A DNA stretch of 64,000 nucleotides from Geitlerinema sp. BBD 1991-9 (GTDB lineage Bacteria > Cyanobacteriota > Cyanobacteriia > Cyanobacteriales > Geitlerinemataceae), in assembly GCA_001657325.1 (NCBI GenBank), contig LWRO01000005.1:186001-250000 (forward strand), in the 5' to 3' direction. The notes beneath the pieces were generated by a model. The model did no database searches. It saw nothing but the letters and a program-made list of their open reading frames with translations, and was not told where the DNA came from. Shown here piece by piece: positions 16,626 to 26,817 of this stretch (position 1 is the first letter of the stretch; the number at the start of each line of letters is the position of its first letter). A program made the translations under genes and the position numbers.

Positions 16626-17441
16626 ATGCGAAAATCGATCGTTTTCTACCTCCTCCTCACCCTCATCGCCTTATTCATGCTCTTTCCTCTCCTGTGGCTG
16701 CTGAGTACGTCGCTCAAATCTCCCCAGGAGAACATTTTTCAATTTCCCCCACAGTGGATTCCCGAACAGCCGACGTTCGAGAATTTCGTGAAAGTTTGGC
16801 AGTCGCAACCCTTCGGGCGCTATCTTCTCAACAGTACGATTGTTGCCGTTCTCACCGTCGGCTTGAATTTAGGGTTTTGCTCTCTCGCCGCCTATCCCCT
16901 GGCGAGACTGGACTTTCGCGGCAAAAACGTTATTTTCGCCAGCATCCTCGCGACGATTATGATTCCCTTTCAAATCATCATGGTTCCGCTTTACGTGCTG
17001 ACGGTGCAGTGGGGGTTGAAAAATACTTATCTCGGTGTCATGTTTCCTTATTTAGCTGGTGCGTTTGGGATTTTTCTGTTGCGACAGGCGTTTGCAGGGG
17101 TTCCCAAGGAACTCGAAGAAGCCGCTCGCATGGATGGCTGTTCCGAGTTGGGGATATGGTGGTTTGTCATGATACCTGCGATTCGTCCGGCGTTGGTGAC
17201 GTTGGCGATCTTTACGTTTATCGGGTCTTGGGGCGATTTTCTCTGGCCGCTAATCGTTCTCGATCGACCGGAACTTTACACCCTTCCGTTAGGGGTGGCC
17301 AGGCTGGCGGGAACGTTTTCGCTCGATTGGCGGTTAGTCGCTGCGGGTTCGATCGTTTCGATCGTGCCAGTTTTCGTTTTGTTCGCTATCCTTCAGCGTT
17401 ACGTGGTGTCCTCGAACGTCGCCAGCGGCATCAAAAATTAA
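16626..17441 (+). CDS. Carbohydrate ABC transporter permease (MalG-type)
   Basis: This 271-residue inner-membrane protein has six predicted membrane segments and the BPD_transp_1 EAA loop EEAARMDGCSELGIWWFVMIPAIRPAL (read as about residues 160-186), which contacts the ATPase. It matches the CUT1 family MalG/UgpE permeases that import sugars or glycerol-3-phosphate. No partner permease, ATPase or binding protein is adjacent; in many cyanobacteria such components are dispersed. The gene lies about 100 bp after the oxidoreductase. The 3' end overlaps a perfect hairpin. Confidence 0.88.
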   Translation: MRKSIVFYLLLTLIALFMLFPLLWLLSTSLKSPQENIFQFPPQWIPEQPTFENFVKVWQSQPFGRYLLNSTIVAVLTVGLNLGFCSLAAYPLARLDFRGKNVIFASILATIMIPFQIIMVPLYVLTVQWGLKNTYLGVMFPYLAGAFGIFLLRQAFAGVPKELEEAARMDGCSELGIWWFVMIPAIRPALVTLAIFTFIGSWGDFLWPLIVLDRPELYTLPLGVARLAGTFSLDWRLVAAGSIVSIVPVFVLFAILQRYVVSSNVASGIKN

Positions 17442-17460
17442 TTTCAGAAATTAATTTTTG
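17432..17460. terminator. Perfect hairpin between convergent genes
   Basis: The arms CAAAAATTAATTT and AAATTAATTTTTG are exact reverse complements around CAG. The A- and T-rich flanks mean it can serve as a rho-independent terminator in both directions, for the permease and for the leftward GT2 gene. It overlaps the stop codon of the permease. Confidence 0.65.
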
Positions 17461-17479
17461 AAATTATTAACTTCAGAAG

Positions 17480-18481
17480 TCAACTCTCCGCCTGTTCGCG
17501 CACTCGTTCCGAATAATCTCTCGGACGCGCTCGGCGGAAGACTTGAAACGCCAGTTTTCGCAATCCCAAGGGAAGGTACGACAGCCACAAGCCCAGTTGG
17601 GCTTTTCGAGAACCATTATTGCGTACCGCTTGCTGTAATAATTCCCGTCCTCGATCGTCTTCACCGAGTTCGATACAACGCAATCCCAAAGCTTCTCGGG
17701 TTCCGGATAGTTTCGCACAGCGCAATTGCTCGATTTCTGCTTCGGGAAAGTGGTAGCTATCGAGACACAATAGTTTGGCGGTGAGAAAGCGGAGGTTTTG
17801 TTCGGGTTGGGTTTGTTGTCCGCCGTGAATGCGGTATTCCATCAGATATTCGGGAATGAAATACCCTTGCTTTCCAGCGATGGCGAGGCGGACTAATAAG
17901 TCGAAATCTTCACAACCGTCGGCTTCCGGGGGAAAGGATCGCATGAAATCGACGGCTTGTAACGCCTCCAGGCGAAACAAGGTCGAGCCGACTTGTAAAC
18001 TTTGAAAGTGAAAGGTTTGCAGGGTTAAATCGGGAATTTTCCCGTTTTGTAATTTATCTTTTCCCCATCTCGCAGCATTATCTCGCGTCGCGTTTTCATC
18101 TCGCTGGTGGTTGGCATCGATAATCCAATGGCTCGTACAGACGAGATCGATTTCGGGACGATCGTCGAGAACTTTGACGGTTTTTTCGAGAAATTCGGGA
18201 CAGAGTGCGTCGTCGTCGTCGAATTTAATAAAATATTCTCCCGTTGCAGCCTCGAATCCCGATCTCATGTTGCGACTGCGTCGGATGTTTTGGGGATGTC
18301 GGATGTAGCGGATGCGGGGATCGTCCCACTGTTTGACGACGTCGGGGGTGTTGTCGGAAGAAGCGTCGTCGCAAATTATTAACTCGAAGTCGGTGTAGGT
18401 TTGGGCGAGAACGCTGTTGACGGAATAGGTGAGGTAGTGAGCGCGGTTGTAGGTGGGGATACAGACGCTGACTTTTGGCAT
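17480..18481 (-). CDS. Glycosyltransferase family 2
   Basis: This 333-residue protein has a GT-A fold: VSVCIPTYNRAHYL, ELIICDDASSDNT, then EYFIKFDDDDALCPEF (DxD-type metal/nucleotide site) and GCEDFDLLVRLA. The catalytic-base region ED and the C-terminal helical tail are typical of family 2 transferases that add sugars to polysaccharides, glycolipids or proteins. There is no membrane segment, so it is cytoplasmic or peripheral. Acceptor and donor are unknown. It is a single gene, with the petF gene upstream on the same strand 385 bp away. Confidence 0.88.
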   Translation of the reverse strand: MPKVSVCIPTYNRAHYLTYSVNSVLAQTYTDFELIICDDASSDNTPDVVKQWDDPRIRYIRHPQNIRRSRNMRSGFEAATGEYFIKFDDDDALCPEFLEKTVKVLDDRPEIDLVCTSHWIIDANHQRDENATRDNAARWGKDKLQNGKIPDLTLQTFHFQSLQVGSTLFRLEALQAVDFMRSFPPEADGCEDFDLLVRLAIAGKQGYFIPEYLMEYRIHGGQQTQPEQNLRFLTAKLLCLDSYHFPEAEIEQLRCAKLSGTREALGLRCIELGEDDRGRELLQQAVRNNGSRKAQLGLWLSYLPLGLRKLAFQVFRRARPRDYSERVREQAES

Positions 18482-18866
18482 AACTCGTTTACCGTGAACG
18501 GTGAATAGTAAACCGTGAGTAGTGCAAACCGTTTTCAGTTGATAGTTTTCAAGCGGGTTGTTCCATTATCCGGTTATCGGATCGCCTCATCGCCGCTGGG
18601 GAAGTCGATCGATCGATTTTGCTAGTTTAACTAAATTGCTATACAATAATTTTAGATTCCTTGGGAATTAAAACTCAAAAGAGACGGTGAGGTAAGCGGG
18701 CAAGGACAAGCGAGGCTTTCCGTTGCCAGTTTAACTCGATCGAATAAACGAATCCGCCCAAAAGCGAAAGGCTTGAGAGCGGATTAAAAAATCTCTTGTT
18801 TGAACCCACAGGTGAAGCTGATTGCAATTGAAAGCAGCTTCGATGAAAGGTCAGTTAAATTTTGGC
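18482..18866. other. Intergenic region between petF and GT2
   Basis: This 385-bp gap contains degenerate ACCGTGAA-type short repeats at about 18489-18530, an AT-rich stretch at 18620-18660 that may hold the GT2 promoter, and an inverted repeat at 18751-18785 (AATCCGC ... GCGGATT) that could terminate petF. No ORF is credible. Confidence 0.45.
18751..18785 (-). terminator. Candidate petF terminator hairpin
   Basis: The arms AATCCGC and GCGGATT enclose an inner CAAAAGC/GCTT(T)TG-type pairing. On the petF strand it is followed by CGTTTATTCG, a weak T-tract. It is about 80 bp downstream of the petF stop. Confidence 0.4.
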
Positions 18867-19166
18867 TTAGTACAGTGCTTCTTCTTGGTGGGTTTGAATG
18901 GTGCAGTCAGAAGTGGGGTAAGCCACGCAGGTCAGAATGTAACCGGCTTCGATTTGATCGTCATCCAGGAAGGATTGATCGGATTGGTCGATCGTTCCCG
19001 ACACGATTTTACCGGCACAGGTGGAGCAAGCGCCGGCACGGCAGGAGTAGGGCAGGTCAATGCCTTGTTCTTCAGCAACATCGAGGATGTACTCGTCATC
19101 GGGGACTTCGATCGTGGCGTTCAGACCTTCAGCTTCGTTAACGAGCGTGACCTTGTAATTAGCCAT
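18867..19166 (-). CDS. petF: Plant-type [2Fe-2S] ferredoxin I
   Basis: This 99-residue protein starts [14 protein letters not shown] and has the cluster-binding pattern [10 protein letters not shown] with Cys42, Cys47 and Cys50, plus Cys80 in YILTCVAYP. Length and the acidic surface ([24 protein letters not shown]) are those of photosynthetic ferredoxin, which accepts electrons from photosystem I and passes them to ferredoxin-NADP reductase, nitrate and sulfite reductases and thioredoxin reductase. A palindrome upstream (19249-19265) may be regulatory. It is monocistronic. Confidence 0.95.
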   Translation of the reverse strand: MANYKVTLVNEAEGLNATIEVPDDEYILDVAEEQGIDLPYSCRAGACSTCAGKIVSGTIDQSDQSFLDDDQIEAGYILTCVAYPTSDCTIQTHQEEALY

Positions 19167-19626
19167 GTGGTTAGTGTCTCCAGACTATAAGTTTGCCTAA
19201 TAGCCAAAATCGACGTTTCCGAACGCCGACCTGCTGCTATTAGGTATCTACTATCTTTGATAGTACGGGAAAAGACCAGGGATGCAACCCCCGAAACGAC
19301 ACCGAACGCAACGAAATTTATTATAACTATTCCTGATTTAAACTCGATTTACTTATGGATCGTCAGCCAGACTTCGATTTCTTTAGCATTTTCTTATTTT
19401 TTTGTCAATAGATTTTATACCATTTTTAAAAATTCATGCCATAGATGTCTGTCGAGGCGAACACCGTTCGCCCAAGTTCAGCCGAAGATCTCTAGCAGGA
19501 TTATCGAGAAATGGTATTACGATCGATTCCACGTTGTTTTCCGTTTGTATATCGTTGATTTAAGGTTTCCGCTTTATTCATCGAAATTCATGCATTAATT
19601 TATACATTAATTTATGTATTAAACTG
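19167..19626. promoter_or_regulatory. Divergent petF / bvdR upstream region
   Basis: This 460-bp AT-rich region separates two divergent genes. It contains the palindrome TACTATC-TTT-GATAGTA (19249-19265), about 83 bp upstream of the petF ATG, a degenerate copy of the GGGGCGAACG palindrome at 19450-19475, and near bvdR three imperfect ATTAATTTAT repeats (about 19592-19622). No ORF is supported. Confidence 0.5.
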
Positions 19627-20634
19627 ATGCTTCAAACTGTGCCGATCGAACGGTTGCGTCCGCCCGTGCGCGTGGGTATCGTCGGAACTGGCTTTGTCGC
19701 GAAGCGACGAGCTGAAGTGTTTGAGAACGACCCGAAAGCGCGTCTCGTCGCCGTGTCCGGTCGATCTCCGGAATCCACCCGAGAATTTGCCGCAACGTAT
19801 AATGTTGAAGTCACCGAGTCGTGGCAGGCGTTGGTCGATCGAGCGGATCTCGATGTCATCGTTCTGTGCGGGATCAATCTCGATCGAGGGCTGAGAGCTA
19901 GGACAGCCTTAGAACGGGGCAAACACGTCGTCGCCGAATATCCCCTCGCCCTCGATCCTGAAGAAGCTCGATCGATTCTCAGCTTAGCTCGAACAACAGG
20001 TCGCCTCCTTCACGTCGAACACATCGAACTGTTGGGGGGGTTGCACCGGGCGATCTTTGAATCTCTCCCCCAAATCCAACCCGTTTCCTACGCCCGCTAT
20101 GCAACCTTTAAGTCCAAACGTCCCGCCCCTCGAGACTGGAGTTACCACCATCACTGGTTTGGCTTTCCCTTCATCGGAGCCTTGTCTCGATTCCATCGCC
20201 TCGTGGACTGTTTTGGAAACGTCCGTCGCGTCAACGCTCGCTCTCGCTTTTGGGATGTACCCGAGTCGGATTACTATACCGCGTGCTTGTGTCAAGCCCA
20301 GCTAGAGTTTACCAACGGCGTTTTGGCCGAGGTGGTTTATGGCAAAGGCGATCGATTCGGGTCTAACTCAACCGCCTTTGAAATTCGAGGCGAAAACGGA
20401 ACCTTGCTCTTCGATCGTCAAGGCGGACAATTGATTCGTGGCGACGAGGTTCAGTCGATCGAAATCGGAACGCGACGGGGCGCTTTTGCGAAGGATACGC
20501 AGATGGTACTCGATCGACTGTTAGACGGAACGCCCCTGTACGTCAATCCTGAAGCGAGCCTCTACACATTAAAGGTGGCCGATGCCGCCCGGGAATCGGC
20601 CGAAACGCGGAGATCGATCGACTTAACGGCTTGA
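19627..20634 (+). CDS. bvdR: Biliverdin reductase
   Basis: This 335-residue Gfo/Idh/MocA-type oxidoreductase has the N-terminal Rossmann motif VRVGIVGTGFVAKRRAEVF, GKHVVAEYPLAL, LLHVEHIELLGGLH and the tract WSYHHHWFGFPFIGALSRFHR. This combination, including HVEHIELLGG and the His-rich HH-x-FGFP segment, is specific to cyanobacterial BvdR as I recall it, not to sugar oxidoreductases. BvdR reduces biliverdin IXalpha to bilirubin with NADPH and influences phycobilisome assembly. The 3' end overlaps the last codons of the convergent unknown gene by 12 bp. Confidence 0.83.
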   Translation: MLQTVPIERLRPPVRVGIVGTGFVAKRRAEVFENDPKARLVAVSGRSPESTREFAATYNVEVTESWQALVDRADLDVIVLCGINLDRGLRARTALERGKHVVAEYPLALDPEEARSILSLARTTGRLLHVEHIELLGGLHRAIFESLPQIQPVSYARYATFKSKRPAPRDWSYHHHWFGFPFIGALSRFHRLVDCFGNVRRVNARSRFWDVPESDYYTACLCQAQLEFTNGVLAEVVYGKGDRFGSNSTAFEIRGENGTLLFDRQGGQLIRGDEVQSIEIGTRRGAFAKDTQMVLDRLLDGTPLYVNPEASLYTLKVADAARESAETRRSIDLTA

Positions 20635-21162
20635 GGTGGCGGAGGTCAATCGGCTCGATTCCAACGATAACTCGACTTGCCAGGGATTTTCCGAATCGAC
20701 GGGAGACGGTTTGTCTTGCCAAACCTCACCCTTTTCATAGGCGCGAATCAGATACTTCCGCAATTCTAGCGGGGGCTGTTTTGAAGGAACCGGATAGCGC
20801 GCCCGCAACTGGTCGGTGTAGAAGTTGCTATCTCGGCCGATGCTGGCAATGAAATTAAAAATTTCGGGAATACTCTGTTCGCCGAACTCGTCGAGAAACG
20901 CTTTACAGGTGTCGATCGCCGCGTTACCGTGAGCGTAGGCAACCGCTCGATCGATTTTTTGGCTGCACGTTACGAGACATTGTTCCGTGCGGTAATCAAT
21001 GGGTGCTAAATCGTCCCCCCAAATCTGCACGGCCCAAGGAATATCTCGCGATACCTTGCGGCGATCGGTTACGGCAATTAAAACGTCGTCGATGGTCACG
21101 ATGAAGCGGGGTTCGTCCGCTTCTGCTAATTTCCGAACGTCGATAGTTTGGCAAACGATCAC
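20623..21162 (-). CDS. Conserved-looking hypothetical protein, 179 aa
   Basis: It starts at GTG 21162 with GAGGAA at Shine-Dalgarno distance; no ATG fits. The protein begins VIVCQTIDVRKLAEADEPRFIV, is mixed alpha/beta and soluble, and contains IPWAVQIWGDD, CSQKIDRAVAYAHGN and NFYTDQLRARYPVPSK. I do not recognise a family. Codon use is like its neighbours, supporting a real gene. It converges on bvdR and overlaps its end by 12 bp; on the other side it is divergent from tenA. Confidence 0.6.
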   Translation of the reverse strand: MIVCQTIDVRKLAEADEPRFIVTIDDVLIAVTDRRKVSRDIPWAVQIWGDDLAPIDYRTEQCLVTCSQKIDRAVAYAHGNAAIDTCKAFLDEFGEQSIPEIFNFIASIGRDSNFYTDQLRARYPVPSKQPPLELRKYLIRAYEKGEVWQDKPSPVDSENPWQVELSLESSRLTSATSSR

Positions 21163-21361
21163 GGTATCTTCCTCGATAGAGTCGATCGAATCGAAACAAA
21201 TTGTCGTTTTTTCGCCCCGGTCGTGTCAACAGGTGTTGAGATCTGACGGTCTGCGAACGCCGAGGGTTTGAGAATGCTATACTTTGACATTCGTCTCTCT
21301 TCAAAACAATCCGGACGTTCTCGCTTGAGATCTCTCACTTCAGAATCGATCGAGCCATACG

Positions 21362-21994
21362 ATGAGTTTATCCGCCACACTTTGGAATGCCAATCAAGAC
21401 ATTGCGACTGCCTGTCTCGAGTGTTCCTTCGTTCGAGGCATTGCAACGGGAACGCTTCCCCGCGACCGTTTTGCCAATTATGTGGGACAAGACGCCTTTT
21501 TCTTAAAAGCCTTTGCCCAAGCCTATAGCATTGCAGCGGCTAAATCCCCGGACTGGGAAGGATTTCAAGTTTTTCACCACCTCGCCGATGGCGTGCTGCA
21601 AGAACTCCAGTTGCACGAGGGTTATGCGAGAGCTTGGAACGTCGAGATCGACGAGATCGAACCGAACGCCACCGCACGATACTACACGGATTTTCTGTTA
21701 GCGACGGCGTGGAGATACGATGTGGGAACGACAGCAGCGGCCATGTCTCCTTGTATGCGGTTGTATTTCTTTTTAGGGCGAGAACTCGCTAAAAACGGCA
21801 TTCCCGAGAGTCCCTATTCAGATTGGATCGCAACGTATAGTAGCGAGGACTTCGCGCCATTGGTCGAACAACTGGAGACTCTCGTCGATCGATACGCGAC
21901 AGAAACCCCCGAACTTCATCAGATGTATCGCTATGCGATGCAATGCGAACTCGAATTTTTCGAGGCTGCGGAGAAATCCCCGAGTGAGTTTTGA
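21362..21994 (+). CDS. tenA: TenA family protein (thiaminase II-like)
   Basis: This 210-residue all-helical protein has the TenA features: the N-terminal helix with FVRGIATGTLPRDRFANYVGQDAFFL, then LHEGYARAW and AMSPCMRLYFFLGREL, where Cys131 corresponds to the catalytic Cys of TenA. TenA hydrolyses aminopyrimidines for thiamin salvage. Other TenA relatives with this helix pattern act differently, so the substrate is open. It stands alone; no thi genes are nearby. Confidence 0.75.
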   Translation: MSLSATLWNANQDIATACLECSFVRGIATGTLPRDRFANYVGQDAFFLKAFAQAYSIAAAKSPDWEGFQVFHHLADGVLQELQLHEGYARAWNVEIDEIEPNATARYYTDFLLATAWRYDVGTTAAAMSPCMRLYFFLGRELAKNGIPESPYSDWIATYSSEDFAPLVEQLETLVDRYATETPELHQMYRYAMQCELEFFEAAEKSPSEF

Positions 21995-22244
21995 CAGGAT
22001 TCCGCCTAACATTTTGGATTCTCCGCCAACAGAGGTCTGTTTGGGGCCTCGATCGTTTTGAGGATCTCGTCTGACAACGAGCCACCTTGCATTGAAAACC
22101 AGTCGCGATACTGCCAAAAGCCTGACAATCACGAGGTTTTTCGCTCTTTTTGCCTGACAACCAGACGATCTGGAGATCGAGTGACGCTCGATCGACGGAG
22201 GTTAACGGCAGACCAAGAATGCAGCAACCGCACGCACCCTTTGA

Positions 22245-23969
<1,725 letters not shown>

Positions 23970-24002
23970 CGATCTCACGCCAAGCGGATGTCTGAGCGTT
24001 AG

Positions 24003-24021
24003 GGGCGGGGCGATCCCGCCC
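24003..24021. terminator. GC hairpin between pgm and recR
   Basis: GGGCGGG and CCCGCCC form a 7-bp stem with a 5-base loop between two convergent genes. There is no T-tract, so it may act as a transcription or exonuclease barrier. Confidence 0.5.
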
Positions 24022-24034
24022 TCAACGATGCCGT

Positions 24035-24667
24035 TCAATCGAGATCCCGTCGACCTTCCAGCGCTCTCGCCAGGGTGACTTCGTCTGCATATTCCAGATC
24101 GCCCCCCATCGGCAATCCAAACGCGATGCGCGTCACGCGGGTAAAGGGTTTGAGGAGTTGTCCCACGTACATCGTCGTGGTTTCCCCTTCAACGCTGGGA
24201 TTAATCGCGAGGATGACTTCTTTAATTTCGCCGCGACTGACTCGCTGAATCAGGGGTTGAATGTGAAGCTGTTCGGGGCCAATGCCTTCCATCGGCGAAA
24301 TCGTACCCCCGAGAACGTGATATTTTCCGCGATATTCTCGCGTTTTTTCTAGCGCAATGACATCGCGAGAATCGGCAACGACACAAATTGTATTGTCGTC
24401 GCGGTTGGGATTGCGGCAAATGTCGCACACAGCGTCAGCGGACAAGTGAAAGCAAATTTGGCATAAACCGACTTGCTGCTTCGCTTCGATGAGGGCAGTG
24501 GCGAGGGCGCGAACGTCTTGCTCGGGACGTTTGAGAATATGCAACGCGAGACGTTGGGCTGTTTTGGGACCGACGCCCGGGAGTTTTTGAAACTGCTCGA
24601 TCAGACGAGCGAGGGGACGAGTGTAAACGGGAAACCTCCTTCTTTTGAGTTGACGGCATTGTCTCAA
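24035..24667 (-). CDS. recR: Recombination mediator RecR
   Basis: The protein has the helix-hairpin-helix [18 protein letters not shown], the zinc finger [16 protein letters not shown], and the Toprim domain ([14 protein letters not shown] ... [11 protein letters not shown]). RecR works with RecF/RecO to load RecA at gaps. The start is problematic: in relatives the protein begins (V/M)[12 protein letters not shown], and here that Val is encoded by GTT (24628-24626). AAGGAGG lies at ideal distance before it. The only standard in-frame start codon upstream is TTG 24667, 13 codons earlier and without a Shine-Dalgarno. The interval given uses TTG. Confidence 0.9.
   Translation of the reverse strand: MRQCRQLKRRRFPVYTRPLARLIEQFQKLPGVGPKTAQRLALHILKRPEQDVRALATALIEAKQQVGLCQICFHLSADAVCDICRNPNRDDNTICVVADSRDVIALEKTREYRGKYHVLGGTISPMEGIGPEQLHIQPLIQRVSRGEIKEVILAINPSVEGETTTMYVGQLLKPFTRVTRIAFGLPMGGDLEYADEVTLARALEGRRDLD
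24635..24641 (-). promoter_or_regulatory. Strong Shine-Dalgarno of recR
   Basis: AAGGAGG on the minus strand, with six bases to GTT at 24628-24626. The spacing is optimal for initiation at the GTT codon and not for TTG 24667, which lies upstream of it. Confidence 0.7.
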
Positions 24668-25023
24668 TATACTGGATATACAGATTCGATCGAATGCTTT
24701 GAAGCCAAGCTGAGGGGTCGATCGAGTTAACTTAAAATCTTAAAAAATATAGAAAAATAGATGTTCTTTCCCAGATCTTATCGTATAGTCTGACTTGAGG
24801 CAATCTCTAATGACCTTGCAATAAGATCCTAAAACAACTGAATAGTATAAATATTAATCGATCGTGCATTGTTAAAACAAGTCAATGAAGTTTTGAGCTG
24901 TATATTTCAGCTATTTTAATTTACTTCTTATGGATTCACGTTGAGGCTTTTTGTTTTAGAACATCTAAAACAAAATATTAAATACCATAGAACATTTATT
25001 GACAAACAATAAAACAAGACAAA
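24668..25023. promoter_or_regulatory. Divergent upstream region of recR and membrane protein gene
   Basis: This 356-bp strongly AT-rich region contains GAATAGTATAAATATTAATC at about 24840-24860, with a possible -10 (TATAAA) for the rightward gene. No ORF or stable hairpin was seen. The base composition shifts sharply from recR to the AT-rich segment that continues to 26.8 kb. Confidence 0.4.
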
Positions 25024-25779
25024 ATGCAAGAAAAACTCAAAAGAAACAACTTAGAAATCGGGGATTACTTCGATTGCGGGTGGGAAATCTTTCAAAAAAA
25101 CTTTATGACTTTCCTGAGTTTAGCACTTCTAATCAACTTACCCATCGCCATTGTTGCTGAATTCTTACCGTTACCACTTACCCCGACAGGGGAAATCGCC
25201 TGGACACCTGAAGATGCTAAAATTTGGGGAATTTTTTACATAATCGCAACGATTTTCGGCATTTGGACGACAATTGCCACACTAATCGTTTCAGAAAATG
25301 CTGTGTTCGATCGATCTTTAGACGTTAAAACTGCACTGCAATCTGCGCTCCCCACAATTGCGATCGTGGTTTTAATGAGTCTTCTGTCTGGAATTTTAGT
25401 AGGATTGGGTTTGATATTTTTTGTCATTCCCGGAATTTATATCGCCATAAGCCTAGCATTTGTCACACAATTCATCGTCCTTCGCCATCGAGGATTGGGT
25501 TCTATCGCAAAGAGTTGGAGTCTTGTAAAAGGGCAATGGTGGAAAGTATTTTGGCGGCTATTCGTGATTGGTTTTGCATTATTTTTACTGTTGCTGGCAT
25601 TAACAATCGTAGCTAGCTTTATTTCGATCGTTTTTAGTGCATTTCCAATTGCACAAAATGTCATTAACGTTGTTTTTAGTGTAACATTTGGACTCTTGAT
25701 TTATCTAGGAATCGTAATTCAAAATATGTTGTTTCTCAATCTCGACTATGTGCGAAACAATCCCGATCGGCCTATTTAA
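25024..25779 (+). CDS. Polytopic membrane protein, paralog 1 (YciC/GDPD-membrane-domain-like)
   Basis: This 251-residue protein has about six membrane segments. It starts with the amphipathic LKRNNLEIGDYFDCGWEIFQKN and has a conserved loop SIAKSWSLVKGQWWKVFWRLF. This W-x-LVKG-xWWKVF motif is shared with membrane domains of the glycerophosphodiesterase-associated/DUF-type families of unknown function. The gene at 25964 is a paralog with the same opening and loop. The DNA is more AT-rich than the surrounding genome. A perfect hairpin terminator follows directly. Confidence 0.7.
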   Translation: MQEKLKRNNLEIGDYFDCGWEIFQKNFMTFLSLALLINLPIAIVAEFLPLPLTPTGEIAWTPEDAKIWGIFYIIATIFGIWTTIATLIVSENAVFDRSLDVKTALQSALPTIAIVVLMSLLSGILVGLGLIFFVIPGIYIAISLAFVTQFIVLRHRGLGSIAKSWSLVKGQWWKVFWRLFVIGFALFLLLLALTIVASFISIVFSAFPIAQNVINVVFSVTFGLLIYLGIVIQNMLFLNLDYVRNNPDRPI

Positions 25780-25783
25780 AAAA

Positions 25784-25822
25784 GGAAGTATATTTTTTAT
25801 ACCGTTCAAAAAATATACTTCC
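25784..25822 (+). terminator. Rho-independent terminator, perfect 15-bp stem
   Basis: GGAAGTATATTTTTT and AAAAAATATACTTCC pair perfectly around a 9-base loop, starting five bases after the stop of paralog 1. It separates the two paralogs transcriptionally. Confidence 0.75.
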
Positions 25823-25963
25823 AGATGTAAGTCTGGCAACGATCGTTCGATTTAAAAAAATCTTATTTATCTCGACTAATATCGAGATAAAGCGATTCAA
25901 AATTTCGACCTTTAAATTTAGAAATGTTGAGTCAATAAATACTCAAATAAAAAATAAATTATT

Positions 25964-26734
25964 ATGTCCATGCAAAAAAAACTCACGCGCAACAATCTAG
26001 AAATTGGAGATTACTTCGATATCAGCTTGGATATTTTTTTGAAAAATATTCAAGTATTTTTACTCTTTTTAGTTGTAAACTACTTGCCAATTATTTTATT
26101 TGTCGCTTGGTCTGCCCAAATAAAGGCTTTACTGCAAAACGTTGATTTTACTTCTGAAGAATATACTATTTTCTACCTTTTTAGTGCAGTCTTCATATTT
26201 GCTGCGACGCTCGTACAATTGGCAATTCCTATTTTGACAGAAAGGGCTGTTTTGGGCCGATCGATCGATGCACTCTCAATCCTTAAAACTGCATTGCCAA
26301 AAGTCATTCCGATGCTCCTCGTTACTATTGTATTTGGAATTATTCTTGCTGTGGGGTACATATTACTAATCGTGCCTGGTATTTATCTGACACTTTCATT
26401 TATATTTTTTCCACAAGTAATCGCACTTCGTAAATGTAGAGTTTCTGCTTTGAGCTATAGCTGGAGTCTTGTTAAGGGGCAATGGTGGAAAGTATTCTCA
26501 AGACTTTTTATTCTTGACATCACCTGGTGTATCTTCGTGTTGCTTGTAAGTATTTTATTTAATTTTATTAATTTTATATTTTTTGTATCCTTCGCTTTTC
26601 CGGCTCTTCAGTTTGCGCTAGGTATCATTTTTTACATTTTTGGCGCTTCGATTTCATGTCTCATGAATGTAATTTATGTAGTGTTTTTTCTCAATCTCGA
26701 TTACATTAAAAATACAACAACCGCAACCAGTTAA
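25964..26734 (+). CDS. Polytopic membrane protein, paralog 2 (YciC/GDPD-membrane-domain-like)
   Basis: This 256-residue, six-segment membrane protein starts MSMQKKLTRNNLEIGDYFDIS and has ALSYSWSLVKGQWWKVFSRLF, like the preceding gene, plus a matching end FLNLDYIKN. The two clearly arose by tandem duplication but are well diverged. Function is unknown; the shared amphipathic N-terminus and WWKVF loop are likely to be functionally important. ATG 25970 is an alternative start. No Shine-Dalgarno is evident in the AT-rich leader. Confidence 0.7.
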   Translation: MSMQKKLTRNNLEIGDYFDISLDIFLKNIQVFLLFLVVNYLPIILFVAWSAQIKALLQNVDFTSEEYTIFYLFSAVFIFAATLVQLAIPILTERAVLGRSIDALSILKTALPKVIPMLLVTIVFGIILAVGYILLIVPGIYLTLSFIFFPQVIALRKCRVSALSYSWSLVKGQWWKVFSRLFILDITWCIFVLLVSILFNFINFIFFVSFAFPALQFALGIIFYIFGASISCLMNVIYVVFFLNLDYIKNTTTATS

Positions 26735-26817
26735 CTTGTTAAAATAGGTACTCCAAAAAAAACACTTCTTGAGTTGCTCTTTATCGGCTATTTATTCAAT
26801 CGCCCAACTTTGAATTT

